This document shows positions 27,584-38,876 of a stretch of 64,000 bases of DNA, piece by piece. Source of the DNA: Branchiostoma floridae. Taxonomy: Eukaryota; Chordata; Leptocardii; Amphioxiformes; Branchiostomatidae. The stretch spans positions 4,605,293 through 4,669,292 of the forward strand of contig NC_049979.1 of assembly GCF_000003815.2 (NCBI RefSeq). Reading direction: 5' to 3'. Under the pieces are notes generated by a model. That model did not search any database, had not been told where the DNA came from, and saw only the letters and a list, made by a program, of their open reading frames with translations. The translations under genes and the position numbers were made by a program. The number at the start of each line of letters is the position of its first letter. The first letter of the stretch is position 1.

Positions 27584-30323
27584 TTAGGGGCCAGGGGTGG
27601 CGCAGGCCGTGCCTTGTGCGGCAGCGGCGGACTGCAGCTGCACGATGAGCTGGATCAACCTGTCCGCCTCCCACCTCTCCAGCTGACCGTCAGCTGTGGG
27701 CATGGACAGCAACGTTGCCAAACAGTGAGTATAGCGGTTCACACACTGTAATTTTCATGTAGTAGCCATTCGTACAAAATTCCATAAGTGTAACATACGT
27801 ACATACCTACCATCACACCAGTTATAGCCCCTTTCCACTAGGACGGCGCTCTCGCCGCGCTCTCTCTGCGACCTAGTTTTTGACAGATCGCTCAACGAAT
27901 TCTATAGAAAAGAAACGATTTTTTTTACACGTTGTGTGTATTGTTGTCTTCTCGGTCACACTTTTACGTTTTTTATTATATACCCTGTGTGAAAGCGAAG
28001 GTTACACATATCCTATTTAGGTCGCAGTGAGAGCGCAGTGCCATCGCCGTCTAGTGGAAAGGGGGCCTTAACGTTATACTTGAATGCAATATAATGCGAA
28101 GTATACACTTTTTATACTGGGCCGCCGACTTAACGTCTCCATTCGACATGACGCATGCAACCCCAAATCCCCAAGCCCATATCTGCTGCTTAATAGCTCT
28201 AGTATAGGAGGATAACAAATCGTTGCGAAAAGGGTGCGCCGATCATAACACTATCTGTAAGGCATTCCCAACATCCCAGAATATGGTCGCCATATCCAAT
28301 TTTCTCTAGACCTTTCTGACTGTAAACCAAAATCATACGATCTGAAAAAGAATTGTTGGATGCCATTTGCAGCGTCTCAAGTATTCTAATATCATTGGAC
28401 AGGATGTCTAACCTTCATGACACTACATATATAGCAGCTTAGAATGGCATAACTGTTTTGAAAATATAGTTTTGTCATTAATACCCATACCGCATACATG
28501 TACTAGGCTAGGGGTGGGTACCGTACAGAAAATTCAGGTACAGGTACAGGTACGGTCCAGGTCCAGAGGATCAGGTCCAGGTCCGGATCTGAACCTGGAC
28601 CTCATTGTTTGTGAATGGGCAATACTCATATCGCTACAAAGGAGTTTGTTTGGTGGAGTATCCTATCTTCACGTAAACAACACCAACTGCCTCTGTTAAG
28701 TTAGACCAAGTTTGACCGTAGAAACGTGATAAAATGACTCTCAAATCTCCTCTACTTCGCTCTTGCTCATGATTTTCTTGGACCAATAAGCCTCAAAACA
28801 TGTGAGCAAGTGCAGCCGTAGTGCCGGTATAATCTGTCCATTTTCTAATCGGTCCAACATCCGGTCTACTGAATTTTTTTCAGGTCCGGTTTTTCCAGAC
28901 TGGTCCAACAAGGAAAACCCTACCACCCACCGTTGGTGTCGAAGAAAGCGAAGATGCGGCCTATCGTTGTGGCGGTCTCCGCCTCCTGCACGGTCAGGAA
29001 ACCGTCTCCGTTCAGGTCCAGCCCATCAAACGCTTCCACGAATTCACGGAAGTAGAAAAGGATCTGTCCACGAGTGATGAAACCGTCGCCTGTACAAAAC
29101 ATGATTGGGTTGTATGAAAAGCCAGACATTGAAGAAGCTCGTTTATAATAAATATCTTTAATTTTCAGATTTTATTAAATTACGGGTCCATCTTCGTGTG
29201 TCCGATCATGTGTATTTACGTACTAGCTATCGTTGTGCGCTCTTTGTCATCTATATGATTTGCAGTGACTGTCGTTATATTGTTTATGTGAAACTTATGT
29301 GAAACTTGCACGTCAAGATGTGATTGTTAGTAGATTATTTTCCATGAGCCCGACTCTTTACTATCTATCATGCGCCTCCTAGTTTGTGAGGAAATTTTGG
29401 CAGAGGCAACTCACAGTCAGCGTCCATGGCCGAGAAGATGGAAGCCACAGTGAGCTCATGTTCCGCCTCGTGTAGGGTGATGATACCGTCAGTGTTGGTG
29501 TCCAAGGTGTCAAAGTATTCCTCACCCTTCCTGTATATCAAAGATTTGGGTAACTTCTATTCTTTATCTTTCTTTATTCAGTTATTTGTTTGGCTGTTCA
29601 GCACGAACAGCCAGGGCTGCCTAACTAGCCTGTGGCTATTACAAAGGGCTAGCCCTGCTGACGAAAACCGAGACAATACAAGTGGAATTGAACATGTATA
29701 AGGACAAGACACTTATAAACAACAGTATTCTAGGTACATAAAAAGATTTTTTAAAGAAGTTTTATATACATATATGATGTAAGATGGCGTACATAATACC
29801 TATGATAGAATATACAAGAAGGGTAACTTCTAGTAAATCATTGTTACGAGGTATGTTCAACTTGCTGGTAATCTCTAGAAATCTCGCCTTGCAACGTTCC
29901 TACTACATGGTCGGGTCCGACGATATCACACAAAATGCCCGCTCTGTTTTTAGACCACCTCACTGTCAGGTGTGGCAAATGTACACACGGTAGCAGACAC
30001 GATTTTGGTCGACATGATCAGCTACTAAAAAACGGGTACTTGAGGCAACATTTTTAGGCAACAATTAGTCAACTTAATGACATGGATGTGTAAGCATCTC
30101 CTCTGTTTCCAAGACTGCAGACCGATTCTTTTGTGAACTTTTAATTTTGGACGCATCAAAAGTTTGAAAAGGCACCACGGCCATTATCAGTATCTGTCAT
30201 AACAGTATAAAGTTTCCCTTTAATTCTTTATATCAGAGAAATCTGTATACAAGTTGTAAGTTCTTACCTGGGAGCAGGCATAGCTGTGGCTACAGAGAGC
30301 ACGAGCGCCAAAAACAGCATCAT
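27584..30323 (-). CDS. secreted four-EF-hand calcium-binding protein, copy A
   Basis: Coding exons on the minus strand: 30268-30323, 29415-29530, 28931-29089, 27584-27693; they join in frame to 146 aa. The first 15 or so residues (MMLFLALVLSVATAMP) form a clear signal peptide, so the protein is probably secreted. Four EF-hand loops follow: DTNTDGIITLHE, DADCDGFITRGQ, DLNGDGFLTVQE and DTNADGQLERWE; loops 2 and 4 are each split by an intron. Loop 2 ends in Q where E is usual. The C-terminus is Ala/Gln-rich and ends ACATPGP. An acceptor (CCACAG) at 30341 just before the ATG implies an upstream noncoding exon near 30490-30535, below a TATA box. Paralogue of the gene at 35490-38622. I do not recognise a named family; secreted small EF-hand proteins of this size are not typical calmodulins. 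Confidence 0.9.
27827..28068. repeat. fold-back repeat family F1, copy in EF-hand gene A intron
   Basis: GCCCCTTTCCACTAGGACGG is inverted as GTCTAGTGGAAAGGGGGCC on the right, with the inner pair CGCTCTCTCTGCGACC and GGTCGCAGTGAGAGCG. The middle carries TTGTTGTCTTCTCGGTCACA as in other F1 copies. Confidence 0.75.
28500..28612. repeat. GGTACAGGTAC-rich repeat, copy 1
   Basis: Runs of CAGGTACAGGTACAGG and GGTCCAGGTCC give internal direct and inverted similarity. A longer relative is at 62890-63240. Confidence 0.5.
28735..28918. repeat. dispersed repeat family R1, copy 2
   Basis: It matches 44490-44660 over its whole length (TCTCCTCTACTT, TTGGACCAATA, GCTCAAAACA-like, TTTTTCCAGAC) and 1-110 over its right part. 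It lies directly beside exon 3 of EF-hand gene A. Confidence 0.7.
29570..29692 (-). mobile_element. retroposon 3' tail, copy 1
   Basis: Plus-strand CTTTATTCAGTTATTTGT, then GCTGTTCAGCACGAACAGCC and CAGGGCTGCCTAACTAGCC, is the reverse complement of the tail type seen at 46195-46325. Confidence 0.6.
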
Positions 30324-30559
30324 CTTGACAGAGATGTATTCTGTGGTGTAAAGAGACATATTAAAGAATAAAATACTTGCAAAGAGAGAGGGGGGCTAAG
30401 AGAAAGATAGGTGATATGGAAAAGACGAAGCTAGACAGATAAAAGAAATACAAAGAAAGTAGACATGGTAAGACTCCATTTCAAACCTTTCGTTATGTTC
30501 GCTCGGTGAAGTTTGACTTGGCTCTCAGAGAACTGGCGAGTATCAGAGTTTCGTCTGAC

Positions 30560-30567
30560 TATTTATA
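30560..30567 (-). promoter_or_regulatory. TATA box of EF-hand gene A
   Basis: The coding strand reads TATAAATAGTCAGACGA. The same string, with one change in the TATA box, lies in front of gene B at 38877-38884. The start of transcription should be about 30 bases downstream. Confidence 0.65.
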
Positions 30568-30959
30568 ATGTGCTACTGAACTCTTCAAATTGTTTCCATG
30601 GTCAAATTACAAAATGAATGGACGTTAGCCCGCAACCCGGGAAGCGACCTCGCAACAAAACCGTCAGATATGAAACTATCTGAATTTTAAAGGGAAGCGC
30701 ACATAAAACGTTCCAAGCACACAATTTTTGCACTCAAGTTTTATTAAAAGCTTGCCTGTATTATGAGTAATACGGTAATATTCCCCCATTGCTTGTGAGA
30801 ATCCGAACAGCCCGTACCCGCGTTAAACTTCGATAACAGTCGTTGTACAATCAATTGATAGACATGACAAACATGCGAGATAAAGAACAGGTACCGATCA
30901 ATGCGATTGCACACATCGGGGGCACGCAGGGTTCACGTACACATTGAAGGCTTCCTACC

Positions 30960-31276
30960 TAATCTTCAGGTAGATCTACCGGTGGCATAAGGAGTTTAGC
31001 TGGCCAAAATGCAGCCTCTACCAGACTCCCGCCTGGCCGAGTAGAAATAGGGGACTTTGGCCAAGTTAGGAATAAAAGCCTAGTAGGAGTTAATTGGCCT
31101 AGGAGTATTGCCCATGACTCCCCTAGCGTACTATTGACTCTATTTGTCCAATTTCTACTATTATACCACCAATCCGCGGAGCCTGGTGGAGGCTACCCAA
31201 AAGGAGTGTTCTGAGTCACCGGTGGCTCAGAGCACTCCTTGGTCAGCTAAACCCCTTATGATCTGTCTGGAGATTA
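30960..31276. repeat. fold-back repeat family F2, copy 3, with nested F5
   Basis: Outer arms are AATCTTCAGGTAGATC and GATCTGTCTGGAGATT plus the inner GGAGTTTAGCTGGCC type pair (GGTCAGCTAAACCCC). A complete F5 element (31013-31196) sits inside, so F5 inserted into an F2 copy. Confidence 0.75.
31013..31196. repeat. fold-back repeat family F5, copy 2 (nested)
   Basis: AGCCTCTACCAGACTCCCGC at the left and GGAGCCTGGTAGAGGCTAC at the right match the copy at 18624-18804, including the interior TTGGCCTAGGAGT. Confidence 0.8.
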
Positions 31277-31430
31277 CTAGTATTCCTACCCAAGTACAGT
31301 GGGACGATCTTTAGCTCGAGACGGTGGGAGAGAGTCGACAGGGTGAGGGGACGGTAAGACCTTGTGCGGATTATTAAACGTGACTACGATTGGTTTATAA
31401 AACAATGGGGCGTGTGTGTCGTTTTTGTTA

Positions 31431-32508
31431 CCTCCATGAAAAAATGGAGGTATAGTTTTGAGTGTGTCTGTGTGTGTGTTTGTGTGTGTGTTTGTGTGTG
31501 TGTCTGTGTGTCCGCATATTTGTGGTCATCATAACTTGAGAACCTCTTGATGGACTACAATGATATTTGGTATGTAGGTAGGGGTTGGGAAGACGAAAGT
31601 CAAGGTCAATTTTGGGCCCCCTGGTGTGTGGCCTTGGTACTGCAGCGCAACTTCCGGTTTTGCCATCTCGGTGTTCTGAACATGCTATGGTCAAGATTTT
31701 TGAGTATTAGATAGCTCTTGTTCTCAGGAAAAAATTACGTAAGTTTGGGCCCCCTAGCGTCTAGTTTGGGGATAGCAGGGGCATTTTTGTCAAAAACTTC
31801 TGACGAGGATAACTCAAGAAGGGAACAACGGATTTTCATGATTTTTGGTATGTAGGTACCTTAGACAATGTTGTACAAGATTAAATACTAATTATGCAAA
31901 ATAGGAGTACATTTGCATGATTAATGAGGATATTATATCATGGCAGTTTTTTCAATGTATCTCTTGTCCTGGATGTGATATGGTCTTGACATTTGGCTGG
32001 TAGATAGCTTGCAGTGTCATGACAAAGTGGGGCAGGTTTCAGCCCCCTAACATTTAATTTCGGAACTGCAGGGGCGTTTTTGTCAAGACATTCTAAAGAG
32101 GATAACTGCAGAAAGGATTGATGGATTGGCATCATATTAGGCATGCGGGTACCTTAGGCAAAGATGTTCATAATGATATACATTTTAAGTAAATGAGGAC
32201 TTCATTTGCATAATTAATGAGGAAATTGTATAATTCCATTGTTTTCAATAACTGGACTTCAATAAATGTAATACATGTTAACTATGATAGGTGGAATATA
32301 AGCAGATACCAAATATGGTAATGAGGAACTTATTTGCATAATTTATGTAAAAATTGCAAAAACGCTTTATGATTAATAATGGGAATTTTATAATTGTGAC
32401 ATGTGTACGTTAGTCAATGATGAACAATACCATGCATAAATTATGTTAATGTGTTAGTCAATTGCATGAAATTTACGAAAGCTCTAAATTTTCATGGAGG
32501 TATGAGGT
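31431..32508. repeat. 1.1-kb fold-back element with tandem subunits
   Basis: ACCTCCATGAAAA at the left pairs with TTTTCATGGAGGT at the right. Inside lie a (TG)n tract (31463-31510) and at least three diverged units, each with GAGGATAACT, ATTTGGTATGTAGGTACC or similar, and TTTGCATAATTAATGAGGA. No transposase frame is visible. Related pieces occur at 24868, 54690 and 19687. Confidence 0.65.
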
Positions 32509-33109
32509 CGCCGAACTCTAGTTGAATTTGAGTTCATTTGTACTTGGAGATTTTCCTAGTAGACGCAATCATACAGTGCATAACTGTTAACAATAGATAA
32601 CTGTTAACAATAGATTAATAACAATAACTCTGTATAAGTTGATACCATCTTATCAATAGCATAAGAGGGCGATGACGGTAATGACACTTTTTATTCTGAT
32701 ATATATAAATCAGACTTTCCCAGCGTACATTCTAATGCAAGATTAGAACAGTTGTCAGAGTCAAAGTTCTGTCCATTCATATCGGAATGGATCCTGGACT
32801 TGGCTAATGATTAGCTGTAAGTTTAATAGTCAGGATGATATAGATGACAGCTAACTTATTTAATTACGTCACATTGTGTACGGTAGAAAGTCCGCCAGGG
32901 TATTGACCTTTCGCAGACAGGAACCAATATTATTAAGTGTGTCACATTTCAAACGTTTCCCGCCTTCGTTGTCAACCTTTCAGAGTAAACGTCTTGATCT
33001 CCAGGCAGCTACCGTTTCTGTCACAAACTGTTACCGTCAGACGAAGGCAGTTTGCAGCAGAAACGGGAGGCAAGGAAAAGTTCACAATTTTGCCTCCGAA
33101 CTTTAACGT

Positions 33110-33314
33110 TAATCTCCAAGCAGATCTCGCGGTGGCATAAGATAGTACTAAAAGCTGAGTTTAGCCTGTAAAGGAGTTTTATTCCACTGCGTAGCGCATG
33201 CCTCGGTGGTCCTGCGTAGCGCGGTGGAATAAAACTCCTCTGCCGGCTAAACTCCTTCCCCAGCTTATGATACTACTAGTATCTTTTGCCACCGTGAGAT
33301 CTGCTTGGAGATTA
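33110..33314. repeat. fold-back repeat family F2, copy 4
   Basis: TAATCTCCAAGCAGATCTCG at the left, CGAGATCTGCTTGGAGATTA-type at the right (GAGATCTGCTTGGAGATTA), and an inner long inverted pair around GGAGTTTTATTCCACTGCG. Confidence 0.85.
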
Positions 33315-34275
33315 TCCGAACATCTGCATCATAAACCTCTTCAATGCTGACGCTCGGAGACCAGAGCGGTGTACACTGCGACCCAGACAGGGAGGGCCAC
33401 ACCCGGTCCGCATAGGAATCAACAAATGGCCAGTTTTCCACGTTAGTACGCTGGTGTGCTAGACTCCTACACTGGTTTGACTAGATATGTAGTCCCTACA
33501 ACAGTAGCCGCTGAGTGTGTGTACGGTCAAATACATCAGTAGCGTACGTAAATTCGTGACTCAGAGTTGTAGCAACTAAGCTGAATTTCGTTCACATCTG
33601 ACTCGTGCCCTTCAGTTATATGTAGTCCGTAACATTCATACAGTGCATTTCTCTGTGTAAGTAACGTTACAAGCCGAACTCCCTCCCGCATACGCAAGTA
33701 CCGTTGAACTATATCACCTGAGGACAAGAAAACAAACTATCGTTTGTTGCCGATCACACAATCTTATCCTTGGGTGTACGTAACTTGCGTCAGACTTGTT
33801 GAACGAGAGACTTGCCCTTAGTTTAGAAAATACAAATTGTTGATGATATTCTTGGTCCGATAGGTCAGAAAGGGACAAGCATCGATGTCGGGGAGAAACA
33901 GAGAACTCGGCGTCATGCACACAATAAGGAACAACGACGCTGTCTGTCGTTTCCCTGGTCATTTCATATTTCTTCACCGGGTTCTAAATCCACTCCATGA
34001 GAACACTTTCGAATTCAACAGCAGATTAATGGCTGTGGGGAGGGGAGGTGAACGGTATGCAAATATGTTACGCTAAGAAAACAGATTCACGTGGAGCGCT
34101 GACTTCGGTGTAACGTTATCGGGAAAGACCCAGAAAGGTGGGACTATTTGTCGACTTATTTCACATAAATGTGAACTAAGTTACATAAAATCAATACAAC
34201 GTACCCTAATGCTGCTGAAGTCAACTACACAGTGTATTTTGTCGTGAAGGTCCGTAACCAGCAGAGGTGAGTAAC

Positions 34276-34426
34276 ATACTGTAAATGCAGAAACTTTCGC
34301 GGTGGTTCAATGTTCGCGGTTTTCGTGGCGATCGCTTCACCGCGAACTTAAAACCACCGCGAAAAGTCTATTTTCCCGCTACCGCGAAATTAAGTCTTTG
34401 CGAACTTAAATGCATTTGCAGTAATC
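34276..34426. repeat. fold-back repeat family F4, copy 1
   Basis: TACTGTAAATGCAGAAACTT and the right-hand TTAAATGCATTTGCAGTA bound a core of repeated TTCGCGGT and ACCGCGAA words. Other copies are in CBS introns at 56577-56788 and 62639-62845. Confidence 0.75.
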
Positions 34427-34506
34427 CCCCAGTTAAAAATTATGTCATACACTTGTACCGATATATGACACTTTACTACACACAACAACAGAACCGAGAA
34501 GGGGTG

Positions 34507-34683
34507 TAATCTCCAAGCAGATCCTACTGTAGCATAAGATAGTATCAAAAGCTGGCAGAGGAGTGAAGCCGGCTTAGGAGTGTGTTTCGCTACCGCTATA
34601 AGGCAAATGGACACCTTTTGGCTGACTACACCTTGGTTAGTTTAGTACTATCTTATGCCATTGTAGAATCTGCTTGGAGATTA
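34507..34683. repeat. fold-back repeat family F2, copy 5
   Basis: TAATCTCCAAGCAGATCCTA is inverted as TAGAATCTGCTTGGAGATTA at the right; inner GCATAAGATAGTATCA pairs with AGTACTATCTTATGC. Confidence 0.85.
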
Positions 34684-35175
34684 GAAGGCGTGGGCCTAAG
34701 GGAATACCCGAGGAAAGACATTTATACCAGATATGATTGATAAGGTGACTTACACAATGTAATCGTTACGATGAAATTAACTTAATGAACAGTTGCTTTT
34801 TTAACAGAACAGTTCTGTCAAACTAATAGGGTTTTCAGGACAATGCTGGTATAACAGTTAGATCTATTGGTTATTTTGTGACACAGAGATGACAATGCAC
34901 CTCTAACGTTAGATATTTTATCATAATTGTACATACTAAAATAGGGGAGCATTCTCCATTGACAACCATTCAATTAAAACATAAACAAGCGTAGAATTGG
35001 TCGGGTTCCCTCAAGTCTGAAAAGTCTAATAACTTTGCAAATGGACTACATTGCAATATAATATTTTGAAGTTAAACAGATATTACATATTTATCTGTAT
35101 TTAAAGACTCGTGAGCCTACCCGGTATCGTGAAAATGAACGTCTCGAACACGCCAATGATGCTTCAACGATTTAG

Positions 35176-35181
35176 TTTATT
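35176..35181 (-). terminator. poly(A) signal of EF-hand gene B
   Basis: TTTATT on the plus strand is AATAAA on the coding strand, in the CTGTAATAAA context shared with gene A. It is about 310 bases past the stop because a 239-base element is inserted between them. Confidence 0.55.
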
Positions 35182-35234
35182 ACAGACAATAACGACAAGT
35201 GACATGTGTGACGTCAGCAGGTGTCCAGTGGTGT

Positions 35235-35473
35235 ACCCTGTGGGCCAGACAGGACCGGGTAGCTAGCGCGAGTTTTATCTGGGGACCGGCAAGTCGTCAG
35301 CCCGCCGATCTCTTATTAGCGCTCCTTAGAGTTTGAGCCCGAAGGAGTTATCACTACCCTTCTTCGGGCTTAACTCCCCGGAGCGATAATGTGAGGTCAG
35401 CCGGCTGACTGCCTTGGGGCCCCACGGAATAAAGTCGCTAGCTACACGATCCTGTCTGGCGGCCCCCAGGGTA
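35235..35473. repeat. fold-back element with target-site duplication in 3' UTR
   Basis: The element is bounded by ACCCTGTGGGCCAGACAGGA and the inverted TCCTGTCTGGCGGCCCCCAG, with GGTAGCTAGC and GCTAGCTAC inside. A 10-base direct repeat CCAGTGGTGT flanks it (35225-35234 and 35474-35483). It lies 6 bases beyond the stop codon of EF-hand gene B. Confidence 0.75.
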
Positions 35474-35489
35474 CCAGTGGTGTGGTGAG

Positions 35490-38400
35490 TCAGCCAGTTA
35501 GTGGCTGGCAGCCCGTGTTGCCCTGGGCGGCAGCGGCGGCCTGGAGGCGGGTGATGAGCTCGATGAGCCGCGCGGCCTCCGGACGCTCCAGCAAACCGTC
35601 ATCTGTGGTCATGGCAACAACATGCTACAGTTATAAACGAGAAATGGTATCTAACACCCGAACAAAACTGTGAGCATTGCTAACGTTACTACATGGATAC
35701 TATTCTGTTTTTGTTTTTGTTTTTTTCAAATACCGCTTGTCTGGATAACGCTAATGCGCCTTTATCCACATGGTAACCTATATCCGTTGTTTTTAAAAAA
35801 CGAAATATTTCGGGATATCTAGTCGACGGACGTTAGTTTCAAGTTGCAATATTTTCATAGCATTCCAGTCTGAAACACTTAGACTCTACCAGGCTTCGTG
35901 GATCGGTGGTCTAATTGTAGAAATTGGACAAATAGAATCTATAGTACGCTAGGGGAGTTAGCCGGCCAGAAGAGTACGTTTCCTCACCACGAAGACTGTG
36001 CGGGGTCGCTATGTTCTTTGAAGTCCACTAATCGCTATCTAATATGTGCGAAGTAGTTTATTGCTTTCCGACTCGCCCGTGACGGGTCTTCTCGCGGGGG
36101 CCGGCAAAACATTTTATTTTCAAGCCATCCCGTCCTGCATCAAACGTTTGTTATCGTCATAAGCCCTCGGGTCGGCCATTGCATCCCAAAATGAGTCCTT
36201 TTTGCCTCCAAACTTCACCAAAAAGGTACAGCTTGGCCACACTCAACAGGGAAAAAATGCGATCTCTTTTCGCGACCGATTGCTGCAGATTGACCGCACA
36301 GGAATTTACCTATAGCGTAAACTGTTATCATGTTACATTTCATCGCAAAATTAACCTCACTATAGCCTACATTGTTTCAAAAGCATTTATATTTAAGCAA
36401 AAAACTCCGTCCAAAACATCATTTTTGCCGCGTTTTGTTGTCGATCCCAGTTTGACCTTGTCCCAAACCGAGCTGTTCCCCACTGGGCGCTGGCCGATTT
36501 ATGACTTAAATTATCTCCAGCGCTGAGCTACTTCCTTTGTACAAATAACGGGGGGATTAATTTTATGTCGTTTGTTCATAGCGACCCCGCACAGGCTTCG
36601 TGGTGAGGATAATGATTCTACCGATCCACGGAGCCTGGTAGAGGCTATGAAACACTCGTCTGTCGACTTGATATCCCTACATACGTAAATACTCCGATTT
36701 TATATACAACGGATAAAGGTTATCCCATGGATAGAGGTCAACTACCGTTAACAGTTTAGAATGAAAATGGTTTTGAAATGCCATATGTATCTCTGACTAG
36801 TTTTCCATGGAACGTAACATCACCCACCGTTGACGTCAAAGAAATTGAAGATGTTGCCAATAGTAGTGGCGGTCTGTGCTTCCTGTGACGTCAGGGACTG
36901 GTTTCCGTCCAGGTCCAGAGGAGACAGAACTGCCACCATGTCCGGCATGTAGAAATTAACCTGGTCCATCGTGACCACACCGTCGCCTGGGGAAATATAA
37001 TATAATTCACGGAATGATGGTCGAAGAAAAAGTATGATCATGAAAAGCCAGGCTTTGAAAAAAACTCATTTGGGGCGAAATCTTAGAATTAAGTTCTCCC
37101 TATTTAGTACTTCATGAGTGCATACTATGGATACGCTAAAAAGTAGTTACTCAAGCGATTGGACATCGTTTTGGAAACGGTCAGACGTTTCAACTACTAT
37201 CCAGTAGTTTTCGTCAGTGATGATATCAATAAATGTCTTATAGTGATTATGCCCTCTCTGTACAATTTACAGGGCCTATACTATAGCTGCTTTCGTTCGT
37301 TCGTGCCAGCATCAAATGTAAGCCTGATGTTTTACGTTCCATTGTGCACCATCTACTTGAGAAAGTCCTGTAATACCCTTGTCACATTATCCACGATCTT
37401 CGGGCGTATCGATGGAAGATCAGCCATATTTAAGATCGACAGAGGGTTTCGCGTATTTTTCACCTGAATGCGTCCCTGTCACATATAAGCCATACTTTGT
37501 ATCTTGTACAATTGTTGAGCACTAAAAGTTATTATCATAAGCGAGGCTCGGGCGATTGCCGCAGAATCGTCGTCCGATCGATTTTCACCAAATGTGACAG
37601 GGATACAACAGAGAAAACTCACAGTCAGCATCCAATGCCGTGAAGATGGAACCCACGGTGAGCTGATGTTCCGCCTCGTGAAGGGTGACGGCGCCGTCAC
37701 TGTTGATGTCCAGGTTGTTGAAGATGTCCTGGGTCTGCCTGTGCACCAAAGATGCAGGTAGAGAGGTATTGGAAAACTTGCATGTAAGATCATAGTTATG
37801 AGGCAACGTTCAAACTGCTGGTACTTTTTATAGCGCACATCTATCTACTGCCTCTACGAGTACACTGCCTCGCAGCGCCCCCTCCATATGATTGGGTTCG
37901 ACGTTATCAATGTAACACAAAGTGTCTACCGTCACTGTAGTAGTACAGTGTAATTGCAAATAGATGACAGACAATGTTTGTAATATACAATCAAATTCAA
38001 CGGCACAGCTCATTTTTGTGGCAACTTTTCTCTGCTACACACTGGTCAAATATAGGTTCTGGTAACCGATTGAGACAAAATGGACGCGTGGGCAATTTCC
38101 TCTTCTCTAAGGGTGAACTCTCACTGTACTTGCGCCAAGCTTGCGTCACTGTAGGGTTCGTCAATGCGTCACTGTTGTGTTATTTTCTCGAATCCTTTAT
38201 AATTTAGATATTGCGTACTACGTATAGGTATGACTTAGAAGACAACAAAATACACAAAAAGTAAGAAAATTCGTAGTTTATCTCTGAAATTCGTTGAGTA
38301 TCTTTCGAACCCCACAGTGACGCAAGCGTGACGCAAGTGCAGTTTGAGGTCACCTTAAGACAGCATCACTATTTTGTGATTCACCGACACTGTGGCAAAA

Positions 38401-38622
38401 TCGTCAAACCCGTTCATATTTTTGGTTGTAACAGTTTATAAATAGTTCTGCCTCAATGTTTATGGATGCGATCAGCTGGTGTGTTACGCCGAACGGCGGT
38501 TATACCGGCTATATAGATACAGATACAGATGCAACAGAAATCTAAAGAAAAGTTGAAGATTCTTACCTTCGAGCAGGCAGAGCGGTGGCTACGGAGAGCA
38601 CGAGCGCCAATAACAGCATCAT
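35490..38622 (-). CDS. secreted four-EF-hand calcium-binding protein, copy B
   Basis: Coding exons on the minus strand: 38567-38622, 37623-37738, 36828-36986, 35490-35602; the first three have exactly the lengths of those in copy A (56, 116, 159), the last is 3 bases longer, and the protein is 147 aa. The signal peptide is MMLLLALVLSVATALP. Loops: DINSDGAVTLHE, DADCDGVVTMDQ, DLDGNQSLTSQE and a fourth starting DVN and continuing DDGLLERPE. Loop 3 lacks the central glycine (N-Q-S in place of x-D-G), so it may bind calcium poorly. The end is Ala-rich and finishes CQPLTG. It is a tandem duplicate of copy A, with matching promoter and 3' flank. Function unknown; a secreted calcium buffer or matrix role would be a guess. 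Confidence 0.9.
35882..36649. repeat. F5 fold-back repeat with a 629-bp insert
   Basis: The outer F5 arms are GACTCTACCAGGCTTCGTGG and CCACGGAGCCTGGTAGAGGC. Inside, TCCTCACCACGAAG (35981) and CTTCGTGGTGAGGA (ending 36609) bound a second element whose arms also share GTGCGGGGTCGCTATG. It lies in the last intron of EF-hand gene B. A 115-codon frame inside (36179-36526) has no recognisable protein. Confidence 0.7.
37132..37224. repeat. fold-back repeat family F3, partial copy 3
   Basis: GTAGTTACTCAAGCGATTGG, TTTTGGAAACGGTCAGACGT and TTTTCGTCAGTGA match the F3 elements; only the left half is present. Confidence 0.65.
37395..37612. repeat. fold-back repeat family F7, copy 3
   Basis: The words CGACAGAGGGTTTCGCGTAT, GTCACATATAAGCCATACTT, GCGAGGCTCGGGCGATTGCC and CACCAAATGTGACAGGGATA match 11278-11545. 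It ends next to exon 2 of EF-hand gene B. Confidence 0.7.
38109..38356. repeat. fold-back repeat family F1, copy in EF-hand gene B intron 1
   Basis: AAGGGTGAACTCTCACTGTA and the right AGTTTGAGGTCACCTTAA are inverted, with inner GCCAAGCTTGCGTCACTG and CAGTGACGCAAGCGTGACGC. It is very similar to 9188-9437. Confidence 0.75.
38465..38531 (+). repeat. dispersed repeat ending in (GATACA)n, copy 2
   Basis: GGTGTGTTACGCCGAACGG, GGTTATACCGGCTATATAG and three ATACAG units match the copy at 20740-20843 in opposite orientation. Confidence 0.55.
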
Positions 38623-38876
38623 CTTGGCAGAGATGTATTCTGTGGTGCAGATCCGGACATTCAACAATGTATAGCAGGAGGGAGGGAGAGAGAAACAGAG
38701 AAACTGAGAGGAGAGAGATGAAAGAAGAATAACAGAAAGACTAATTCAAAAGCAATTCATATAAAAGGCAAAATGATAAGAGCCCATTTCAAACCGTTTT
38801 TACGTTCACCTGAAGACGTTCACCTGGTATAAGATCTGCTCTCGGATTAACAGGGACGAACAGAGTATCGTCTGAC

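Larger units (their letters stand above)
30568..35175. other. intergenic region between EF-hand genes A and B
   Basis: Filled mostly with repeats: nested F2/F5 at 30960-31276, the long element 31431-32508, F2 at 33110-33314 and 34507-34683, and F4 at 34276-34426. No coding exon is recognisable. Confidence 0.6.

Noticed and set aside
36179-36526. 115-codon frame inside the 629-bp nested element
   Set aside because: No transposase or other motif recognised. It is too short and isolated to call a gene.
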